Origin: Synergistaceae bacterium
Lineage (GTDB): Bacteria; Synergistota; Synergistia; Synergistales; Synergistaceae
Length of the DNA: 11,860 nt
NCBI GenBank assembly: GCA_031264605.1
Contig: JAISDQ010000021.1
Span: 1 to 11,860 of the forward strand
Reading direction: 5' to 3'
In this document: positions 1 through 5,301 of the stretch, piece by piece
Position numbering within the stretch: position 1 is the stretch's first letter
Layout: the number at the start of each line of letters is the position of its first letter
Position numbers and translations under genes: made by a program
The notes under the pieces: model-generated
What the model was told of the DNA's origin: nothing
Database searches by the model: none
The model's input: the letters and a program-made list of their open reading frames with translations, nothing else

Positions 1-42
1 GATTGGATAAATCTTCAACTCATAAATTGCATATTTACGTTA

Positions 43-70
43 TTGATATGCGCCGCGCGGATACTATAAT
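43..70 (+). promoter_or_regulatory. sigma70-type promoter of the DegP-like protease gene
   Basis: The -35 box TTGATA (43-48) and a perfect -10 box TATAAT (65-70) are separated by 16 bp. Transcription would start near 76-78, leaving a leader of about 33 nt before the start codon at 110. No second promoter or operator is visible in the 109 bases upstream of the gene. Confidence 0.7.
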
Positions 71-96
71 TACGTTAGCCTGTGAATAAAAATTAC

Positions 97-103
97 GGAG
101 GTG
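97..103 (+). promoter_or_regulatory. ribosome binding site that fixes the protease start
   Basis: GGAGGTG lies at 97-103. A GTG start at 101 would sit inside this Shine-Dalgarno sequence and a TTG at 104 would touch it. The in-frame TTG at 110 is 6 nt downstream, which is normal spacing. The start is therefore called at 110, three codons inside the longest open frame. Confidence 0.65.
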
Positions 104-109
104 TTGATA

Positions 110-1537
110 TTGATAAGGCGAATAAAAGTGTTTGCGGGTTTTGCGGTGTTTTTGGCGTTTATGGCGGTCGCTCTTGCGGCGTCCGCGGGAAGCGTTGTCG
201 CGAGCGACGGTACCAGTCCGATAGTCGCGTTGGTGAAGGAATGCTCCCCAGCGGTCGTCAACATAGACACCGAAAAAATGGTGAAGAGGAACTTGGGGCC
301 CTTCGGCAACGATCCGTTCTTCAGGGAGTTTTTCGGGCGCGAGTTCGAGAATTACAACCGCACGATACCCATGAAAGGCAAAGGTTCGGGCTTCATCGTC
401 GACGGGAAAGAGGGCTATATTCTCACCAACAACCACGTGGTGGACGACGCCGACAAGATAACCGTCACGCTTCTCGACGGCCGCACATTCGACGCATCCT
501 TAGTGGGCAGGGATCCCACGTTCGACCTAGCCGTCGTGCAGGTCAAGGCCGACAATCTGCCCAGCCTCGAGATGGGCGACTCGGACGCCGCTGAAGTCGG
601 CGAATGGGTGGTGGCGATAGGAAACCCGCACGGTTTCGAGAATTCCGTCACGGCCGGCATTATATCGGCCAAAAACCGCACGCTCCAGGCGGCGGACATC
701 AACTTCCGAGGCTTCCTGCAGACCGACGCCGCAATCAACCCCGGCAACAGCGGCGGCCCGCTGCTCGACATGAAAGGGCGCGTAGTAGGCATCAATACCG
801 CGATAGGTCCCTACGCCCAGGGGTTGGGGTTCGCCGTTCCCGTCAATATGGCGAAGCAGATAATGAACGACCTCATAGAGAACGGCGAAGTCAGGAGAGG
901 GATGCTCGGCATAATGCTTCAGGACCTCGATCCGGCGTTTGCCGAGGCTTATAAAGTGCCCGTCGAAAACGGCGCGGTAGTGGCGCAGGTGATGCCCGAC
1001 TCTCCGGCGGAAAAAGCGGGCCTGAAACGCGGCGACGTCGTTTCCGCCATAGACGGAAATGAGATGAAGAAAGCGTCCGACGTAGTCTTTTACGTCCGCA
1101 GCAAGCTGGCCGGCGATACGGTGTCGGTGGAAATATACCGCGACTCCAAAAAACAGGCTATTAAGGTCGAGCTTGGAGTGATGGACGATAACGGCGGAGA
1201 GAGAACGAGAACGCGCGGACGCGGCCGCGAAGACGATAAAGGCGAGAATGAATCCACCCGCATAGGCGCAAGGGTCAGCGTGATAACTCCCGGTTTGAAG
1301 GACGAATACGGTCTCGATTCGGACAAAGGCATAGTGGTGATCGATGTGGAAAGAGGCTCCGTGGCCGACGAGATGGGGCTCAGGAAGGGCGACCAGATAC
1401 TTGAGGCCAACCGCCGCGAAATTACGGGCATTTCCGACTGGGAACGCGCGATGAGCGGCCGCAGCAAGGCGTTGGTCGTGCTGATAAACCGCGACGGGCG
1501 GCAGCGTTATCTCATGCACAAGAATAATAATAACTGA
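110..1537 (+). CDS. degP: DegP/HtrA-family periplasmic serine protease (Do-like)
   Basis: This is a predicted periplasmic ATP-independent protease/chaperone that degrades misfolded envelope proteins and may guard outer-membrane proteins in transit. Read from TTG 110 it has 475 residues, normal for a two-PDZ DegP/Do protein. The N-terminus MIRRIKVF plus a long Ala/Val/Phe stretch up to about residue 30 is a signal peptide or anchor. The trypsin-like domain (about 37-255) shows the complete triad: His109 in TNNHVVDD, Asp139 in FDLAVV and Ser214 in GNSGGPL. Two PDZ-like domains follow at about 262-357 and 385-470. They are joined by a very charged Arg/Asp/Glu linker (about 362-382, GERTRTRGRGREDDK). 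The gene is monocistronic, with its own promoter and a downstream hairpin. The symbol is by family; degQ, htrA or mucD would be equally valid names. Confidence 0.93.
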   Translation: MIRRIKVFAGFAVFLAFMAVALAASAGSVVASDGTSPIVALVKECSPAVVNIDTEKMVKRNLGPFGNDPFFREFFGREFENYNRTIPMKGKGSGFIVDGKEGYILTNNHVVDDADKITVTLLDGRTFDASLVGRDPTFDLAVVQVKADNLPSLEMGDSDAAEVGEWVVAIGNPHGFENSVTAGIISAKNRTLQAADINFRGFLQTDAAINPGNSGGPLLDMKGRVVGINTAIGPYAQGLGFAVPVNMAKQIMNDLIENGEVRRGMLGIMLQDLDPAFAEAYKVPVENGAVVAQVMPDSPAEKAGLKRGDVVSAIDGNEMKKASDVVFYVRSKLAGDTVSVEIYRDSKKQAIKVELGVMDDNGGERTRTRGRGREDDKGENESTRIGARVSVITPGLKDEYGLDSDKGIVVIDVERGSVADEMGLRKGDQILEANRREITGISDWERAMSGRSKALVVLINRDGRQRYLMHKNNNN

Positions 1538-1559
1538 CAATCCCCCTGGCGGCAGCCAA

Positions 1560-1601
1560 GAGAAACGCCAGCCGCGGCGCTGTCCGCGGCTGGCGTTTCT
1601 C
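1560..1601 (+). terminator. strong hairpin after the protease gene, probable terminator
   Basis: The 18-base arm gagaaacgccagccgcgg (1560-1577) is followed by a 6-nt loop (cgctgt) and its exact reverse complement (1584-1601). It starts 22 nt after the protease stop codon. There is no T tract after the stem, so it is not a textbook intrinsic terminator; the only T run (TTTCT) lies inside the right arm. The right arm also runs into repeat copy A. Confidence 0.6.
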
Positions 1602-1722
1602 GCGTAGGGGCGCGCATCGCGCGTCCGCCGTTACCCGTCCGATACAGGCTAGGCCGTAAAACACGCGATGGGGGACGTTCCTCATATTTACAAATTCGCG
1701 TAATTTTGATTATTCGGGATGA
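1594..1722 (+). repeat. dispersed repeat, copy A (head and body, right end lost)
   Basis: The 24-base head at 1604-1627 (starting gtaggggcgcgcatcgcgcg) is identical to 4688-4711, and matches the reverse complement of 4515-4538 with one mismatch. It is itself a short hairpin (gggcgcgc, loop atc, gcgcgtcc, one G-T pair). The body at 1638-1722 matches the reverse complement of 4715-4800 over about 85 nt with few differences, including the shared string cctcatatttacaaat. The terminal inverted repeat that ends copy C is absent here; the match stops just before the next inverted repeat begins at 1725. I see no coding content. This looks like a non-autonomous MITE/REP-like element, which is inference. 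Confidence 0.75.
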
Positions 1723-1724
1723 TC

Positions 1725-1889
1725 CCTCAAACCACAGGTTGACGAGTTGGAATTCCTGTGGGTGTTGTTTATTTCTAGATTCACGAGATTTGCCCTTTTC
1801 ACCCAATGGGTGAAAGTTCTGTTTCGCTTGAGTCGGTATTACCACTAGGCTCAGCACCATTGTCAAGTACCCCAACCTGTGGTTTGAGG
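1725..1889. mobile_element. 165-bp segment bounded by perfect 17-bp inverted repeats
   Basis: cctcaaaccacaggttg at 1725-1741 is the exact reverse complement of caacctgtggtttgagg at 1873-1889. A smaller palindrome (ttcaccca-a-tgggtgaa, 1798-1814) lies inside. The minus strand is open through the segment, but the peptide resembles nothing I know and carries no transposase motif. The layout fits a MITE or an IS remnant that inserted into, or replaced, the right end of copy A. No convincing target-site duplication is visible. A large RNA stem-loop is the alternative. Confidence 0.5.
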
Positions 1890-1903
1890 ATTTTTTAGCA
1901 GTA

Positions 1904-1932
1904 TTGACAGTTAAAGGTATGAGCGATATCTT
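1904..1932 (+). promoter_or_regulatory. sigma70-type promoter upstream of the autotransporter
   Basis: TTGACA (1904-1909), a 17-bp spacer and TATCTT (1927-1932) make a near-consensus promoter directed at the autotransporter gene. Transcription would start near 1939, giving an unusually long leader of about 220 nt before ATG 2157. The -35 box lies only 15 bp beyond the end of the 165-bp inverted-repeat segment. Confidence 0.6.
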
Positions 1933-1970
1933 TAGGGAGTATCTGCTGATACAATAGGTGTTGGTGTAAT

Positions 1971-2010
1971 TTCAGGTCGGAAAAGGCGCGTTTGTGCCGT
2001 CACGACCGAA
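1971..2010 (+). other. two-tier hairpin in the autotransporter leader
   Basis: The outer stem pairs ttc(a)ggtcg (1971-1979, one bulged A) with cgaccgaa (2003-2010). The inner stem pairs ggcgc (1985-1989) with gtgcc (1994-1998) around a gttt loop, and a small internal loop separates the two. I do not recognise it as a known riboswitch class. It could affect mRNA stability or translation, or be incidental. The rest of the 1538-2156 gap, apart from the entries given here, holds nothing I can support as a gene. Confidence 0.35.
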
Positions 2011-2156
2011 AGTTATATGCGGTATTCCACGACTGAATAGTTACTTTGTTTTATCAGGGTGATTCCATAAACGCGAATCGCTCATCGGCATCGGCGGCAT
2101 CATCGGCCCGGTACTGGCGAATGAGCGCGCGGAATAATGAGAGAGGTATCCGAAAA

Positions 2157-4307
2157 ATGACAATGAAAAAATTCGCGGATAAAAAAATTATCTTCGCCGC
2201 CGCATTTGTTTTCCTCGCGGCGATTTTGTTTTTGCCCGGCGCGGCGTCGGCCGCTACGCCGCATGACGTCACCATATCGGGACCACTCGACGTCTACGCC
2301 CACGCCTACGGCAACAGCGACGACGGCACTACTCCAATCAACGCCGACCTTGACGGCAACACGCTCAACATCGACAGCGGCGGCCATGTATTCAACAACG
2401 CCATCGGCGCTTACGGCGAATTCAATAATGGTGACAGTGTTTGGTATGTTACGGGCAACACAATCAACGTCAATAGCGGCGGAACAGTCGATAAGGACGC
2501 AACAGGCGGCTACGCATTTGGCTATTACAACAACGCGACAGCCTCCAATAACACCGCCAATATTTTCGGCGCGGTGAGCGTGGGGGTGGTCGGCGGATAC
2601 GCGTATGTTAACAGTTCATATACCGCCACGGCAAACAACAACACCGTCGTTATCGACGGCGGACTGGTAGGAGGAGGAGTATATGGTGGGAGCGCCAATG
2701 GAAACTTCGGGAGCGGCGCGGCTTCGCGTAACGAGGTGATTATTAAAAACAACGCCGCCGTCAACGACTTTGTCTATGGCGGCCGTGCGCAGGGGGACAC
2801 CGGCGCGACCGCCGATGACAACACCGTCACCATCGACGGCGGGACGATAACCGGAGATGTCATGGGAGGATATGTGAGTGGGAACGGGAACAATTTCGCT
2901 CCCGTTCAAGCCGACAACAATACGGTCAACATCAGCGGCGGCACGCTGAACGGGAACGTCTACGGCGGTTTCGTTGAGGACGGCGCCGGCAGCGCAAAGG
3001 GCAATACCATAACTATCAGCGGCTCGCCGGCTTTCAACAGCGTGTCAATAATTAGCGGCGGCGGTCTCGGAAGTGGAGGCTCGGACGACGTGTTCACCGG
3101 CAATACGCTGAATCTGCGTACGCCGATAACGGTTGGAAACGTCCAGAATTTCGAGTTCTACAATTTTTACCTTCCCGCCGCTTTCACGGCGGGCGATACG
3201 ATGCTCATCGTGAGCGGAACCGGCTACGGCGCGCACCTGAGTGACGGCGGTTCGGGGCGGTCGACGGTAAACGTCGGCATAGCGGGCAGCGCCGCGCCGC
3301 TCAAAAAAGGCGACAGGGTGACGCTCATCGACGCGAGCGCGTCGGACACGGGTATCGATACTTCGCCCGCGAACACGGTCAGCTCCGGCACGCAGGGCGT
3401 GACGATGAAGTATAAATTTGCGCTCTTAAACGACAGCTACAAATTATACGCGGACGTGACGGAGGCCAGCCTCAGCGAGGAATCGAAAGCCCTCTCCGAA
3501 GGCCGCGCCGCGAACCTCGCGGCTGTGACGGCGGGCGGCGATCTGATCGCCGACGCCGGAATGAAATCGGGCTTCGCGGCAAGCCGCGAGCTGAACGCCT
3601 ACACGTTCGGCGCGATCAGCTACAACAGCTCCCGTTACGACACCGGCTCTCACGCGGACGGCGGCACGTTCTCCGTATTGGCGGGGCTGGCCCGCAACCG
3701 CGCGGTTAAGTACGGAGCGTTCACGTACGGCGGCTTCATCGAAGCGGGGTGGGGAAACTACGACGCGTACAACAGCTTCACAAACGCCTCCGACGTGCGC
3801 GGAAGCGGAGACGCGAACTACTACGGCGCGGGTTTGTCGTTCCGTATGGATTACGGCGGGGATGAAAAAGGCCATTTCTACAACGACGCGGCGGTGCGCT
3901 TCGGCAAATCGTCGAACGATTACGAGAGCGGAGACCTCCGCGACGCGAACGGCAACGCGGCGACGTACGAAACGGACTCGGGTTACTACGGCGCTCACCT
4001 CACGCTCGGCTACATGAAAAATCTCAGTGACGGCGCTAACCTCAATCTCTACACGCGCATATTGTGGACGCACCTGAACGGCGACGACACGACGCTCTCG
4101 ACCGGCGACCCGGTCAGTTTCGACGGCGCGGATTCGTGGAGATGGCGGACGGGTCTTCGCTATTACGCAAGCCCGAAAAACGGCGCGCGCTTCTACGCTG
4201 GCGCGGCGTACGAGTACGAGTACGAGTTCGGCGGCGGCGTTGACGCGACTGCCTACGGCCTGCCTATCGACGCGCCGAGTCTGGAAGGCGGAACGGCGAT
4301 AGGCTAA
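2157..4307 (+). CDS. autotransporter (type V secretion) with beta-helix passenger; barrel cut by in-frame TAA
   Basis: Read from ATG 2157, preceded by AGAGG at 2142-2146, the product has 716 residues. The frame stays open upstream to TTG 2046, but only ATG 2157 has both a ribosome binding site and a clean signal peptide (MTMKKFADKK, a hydrophobic run, then AASA|A near residue 32-33). Residues 68-328 are a repetitive Gly/Asn-rich passenger, expected to form a surface-exposed beta-helix. A linker and an autotransporter-type beta-barrel follow from about residue 440, with alternating aromatic strands such as RWRTGLRYYAS and ARFYAGAAYEYEYEF. The barrel stops at TAIG-TAA, but the same frame continues for 38 more codons with sequence typical of the last two strands. 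As written, the protein lacks its C-terminal strands and is unlikely to insert in the outer membrane. Passenger function (adhesin or other) cannot be told from sequence. Confidence 0.8.
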   Translation: MTMKKFADKKIIFAAAFVFLAAILFLPGAASAATPHDVTISGPLDVYAHAYGNSDDGTTPINADLDGNTLNIDSGGHVFNNAIGAYGEFNNGDSVWYVTGNTINVNSGGTVDKDATGGYAFGYYNNATASNNTANIFGAVSVGVVGGYAYVNSSYTATANNNTVVIDGGLVGGGVYGGSANGNFGSGAASRNEVIIKNNAAVNDFVYGGRAQGDTGATADDNTVTIDGGTITGDVMGGYVSGNGNNFAPVQADNNTVNISGGTLNGNVYGGFVEDGAGSAKGNTITISGSPAFNSVSIISGGGLGSGGSDDVFTGNTLNLRTPITVGNVQNFEFYNFYLPAAFTAGDTMLIVSGTGYGAHLSDGGSGRSTVNVGIAGSAAPLKKGDRVTLIDASASDTGIDTSPANTVSSGTQGVTMKYKFALLNDSYKLYADVTEASLSEESKALSEGRAANLAAVTAGGDLIADAGMKSGFAASRELNAYTFGAISYNSSRYDTGSHADGGTFSVLAGLARNRAVKYGAFTYGGFIEAGWGNYDAYNSFTNASDVRGSGDANYYGAGLSFRMDYGGDEKGHFYNDAAVRFGKSSNDYESGDLRDANGNAATYETDSGYYGAHLTLGYMKNLSDGANLNLYTRILWTHLNGDDTTLSTGDPVSFDGADSWRWRTGLRYYASPKNGARFYAGAAYEYEYEFGGGVDATAYGLPIDAPSLEGGTAIG
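2358..3140 (+). repeat. nine approximately 30-residue repeats in the autotransporter passenger
   Basis: The unit begins with N-T-hydrophobic-x-hydrophobic and continues roughly as x-G-G-x-hydrophobic-x-G-x-hydrophobic-x-G-G. The leading Asn residues are N68, N101, N132, N162, N192, N222, N255, N283 and N316, a spacing of 28-33 residues. Clear examples are NTVTIDGGTITGDVMGGYV and NTVNISGGTLNGNVYGGFV. The periodicity fits rungs of a right-handed beta-helix. The DNA copies have diverged, so this is old internal duplication and not a recent tandem array. Confidence 0.75.
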
Positions 4308-4424
4308 ATCGGTTTCACGTATCAACAGGCCGGCTCGCCGTTCTCGGCGGATTGGAATCTGTCCGGCTTCACGGGACAGCGCGAAGGGGTCGGGGCGAGG
4401 ATAGATTTGAACTGGAAGCTCTGA
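4308..4424 (+). pseudogene. detached C-terminal end of the autotransporter beta-barrel
   Basis: Directly after TAA 4305-4307 the same frame reads IGFTYQQAGSPFSADWNL, then SGFTGQREGVGARIDLNWKL, then TGA (4422-4424): 38 codons. The GY/FTGxREGV...ARIDLNW pattern is that of the final strands of autotransporter barrels, so this is the gene's own 3' end and not a separate gene. It has no ribosome binding site or start codon. Replacing the stop TAA by GAA would give TAIGEIGFTY, which fits the family pattern, so a single G-to-T change at 4305 explains the break. Confidence 0.75.
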
Positions 4425-4489
4425 AACCGTAAATATTCTCGTGGGGTAGTCCACGCGTTGACGGAATATATTTTGGGCTATCCCGCGAA

Positions 4490-4548
4490 CGGCCTCGCCG
4501 GTATCGGGTAACGACGGACGCGCAATGCGCGCCCCTACGCGAGAAACG
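4490..4548 (-). repeat. dispersed repeat, copy B (head only), inverted relative to copy A
   Basis: The reverse complement of 4490-4548 matches 1594-1655. It shares the run cgtttctcgcgtagggg and the following palindromic head, then cgttacccg and aggccg, with small gaps. It lacks the body seen in copies A and C. It lies 66 nt past the original end of the autotransporter frame. The bases between (4425-4489) hold only a weak 5-bp hairpin (cgtgg/ccacg, 4440-4455). Confidence 0.7.
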
Positions 4549-4560
4549 TCGTAATAATTC

Positions 4561-4585
4561 ATGCCGCTGATTTTTTCAGTGGCAT
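4561..4585. other. 10-bp hairpin with a T5 loop
   Basis: atgccgctga (4561-4570) pairs with tcagtggcat (4576-4585), including one G-T wobble, around a ttttt loop. It could stop read-through from the autotransporter side, but no T tract follows the stem, so a terminator call is not secure. Bases 4586-4687 contain one more short palindrome (gcggaa-taat-ttccgc, 4661-4676) and no supported gene. Confidence 0.35.
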
Positions 4586-4687
4586 CTCAAGAAGGCGTCG
4601 TATCGTTTTGCGCCGGAAACGACGGCCAAACGCCGCTCTTGAATTTTCAGGCGAGGTTTCGCGGAATAATTTCCGCCAAATGGAATT

Positions 4688-4830
4688 GTAGGGGCGCGCA
4701 TCGCGCGTCCGTACTCACCCCGAATAATCAAGATTACGCGGATTTGTAAATATGAGGAACATCCCCCTATCGCGTGTTTTACGTCCCCGCCGGTATCGGA
4801 TAATGGCGGGCGCGCATTGTGCGTCCCTGC
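4688..4830 (-). mobile_element. MITE-like element, copy C, with imperfect terminal inverted repeats
   Basis: The left end (4688-4711, identical to the head of copy A) and the right end (4805-4830, which begins gcagggacgcacaatgcgcg when reverse-complemented) are imperfect inverted copies of each other. They enclose a body (4715-4800) that matches copy A at 1638-1722 in the opposite orientation. The element is about 143 bp and each end can fold on itself. No transposase is encoded, so it would have to be mobilised in trans. No target-site duplication is evident. It ends 57 bp before the -35 box of the ylxM-rplS operon. Confidence 0.65.
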
Positions 4831-4887
4831 AATATTCAATGCCATTATCGAGAACCCGGCCCGCGGTTTCAGAGTCAAGAAATATAC

Positions 4888-4916
4888 TTGACGCCTGAGC
4901 GCGGCGGTCTTATAAT
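4888..4916 (+). promoter_or_regulatory. main promoter of the ylxM-ffh-rpsP-khpA-rimM-trmD-rplS operon
   Basis: TTGACG (4888-4893), a 17-bp spacer and a perfect TATAAT (4911-4916) form a strong sigma70-type promoter. Transcription should start near 4922-4924, so the ylxM leader is only about 13 nt and the GGAG ribosome binding site (4925-4928) lies almost at the 5' end of the message. The position also rules out ylxM starts upstream, such as the in-frame codon at 4819. Confidence 0.75.
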
Positions 4917-4935
4917 TCGCGCTTGGAGTGATGGG

Positions 4936-5301
4936 ATGAAAGACGGCGGTTTGAGTTTCGACGCGGTATTGTTTGAACGGGTGCGCTTCGGGGAGTTGTT
5001 GGACGCTTACTCGGACATACTCACCAAAAAACAGCGCGACGTTTGCGCGGCGCTGTTGCTTGGGGACCTCACGGCGGCGGAAATAGGCTCGTCGATGGGG
5101 ACGACTCGCCAGGGGGCTTACGACTTGCTCAAAAGGTCACGCGACAGGCTGGAAGAGATAGAGCGCTGTCTGGGCCTCGTGAAACTGAGAAAATCTCACG
5201 ACGCTTTGCTCGCCGCGATACGCGAGGAAAAGGCCGTTCTGCCGCGGCGGTTTATGGAAAAAGTCACTGCGCTTCAAAAGGAGGACGGTAAAGATGTTTG
5301 A
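4936..5301 (+). CDS. ylxM: YlxM/UPF0122-family helix-turn-helix protein, putative SRP-associated regulator
   Basis: This is a 121-residue helix-turn-helix protein of the YlxM family, which is found next to ffh and is thought to modulate the signal recognition particle pathway. The sigma-4-like helix-turn-helix is at about residues 29-75: LTKKQRDVCAALLLGDLTAA, then EIGSSMGTTRQGAYDLLKR, the Bacillus YlxM pattern. The C-terminal 45 residues are charged and helical. The frame is open further upstream, but ATG 4936 is chosen because GGAG sits 7 nt before it and the promoter lies just upstream at 4888-4916. The last 8 nt overlap ffh, which implies translational coupling. Confidence 0.85.
   Translation: MKDGGLSFDAVLFERVRFGELLDAYSDILTKKQRDVCAALLLGDLTAAEIGSSMGTTRQGAYDLLKRSRDRLEEIERCLGLVKLRKSHDALLAAIREEKAVLPRRFMEKVTALQKEDGKDV

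Noticed and set aside
527..1540. Minus-strand open frame (337 codons) opposite the protease gene
   Set aside because: It is a shadow of the protease coding sequence, with odd His/Arg-rich composition and no motif; the plus strand has an intact catalytic triad.
1507..1875. Minus-strand open frame across the terminator, copy A and the 165-bp segment
   Set aside because: Its peptide matches no transposase or other family I can recognise and it crosses three separate repeat features, so I do not call it a gene.
2052..2131. Short reading frame ending LIGIGGIIGPVLANERAE, resembling the end of a membrane protein
   Set aside because: It is only about 25 codons long, has an in-frame stop just upstream and no start signal. 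It could be a gene remnant, but the evidence is too thin.
2046..2156. Upstream extension of the autotransporter to TTG 2046
   Set aside because: It would put 37 polar residues before a clean signal peptide and has no good ribosome binding site; ATG 2157 is better on both counts.
4458..4483. TTGACG followed by AT-rich sequence after the autotransporter, a possible promoter
   Set aside because: No -10-like hexamer lies at an acceptable 16-18 bp distance, and no gene follows for several hundred bases.
3444..4562. Long minus-strand open frame (372 codons) opposite the autotransporter barrel
   Set aside because: It is Arg/Val/Ala-rich and is the mirror of strongly supported coding sequence on the plus strand. 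It shows no domain pattern and spans two repeat-derived regions.
4561..4749. 62-codon plus-strand open frame between the autotransporter and ylxM
   Set aside because: It begins on a hairpin, has no ribosome binding site, runs through the repeat element and resembles no protein I know. It is best explained by repeat sequence.
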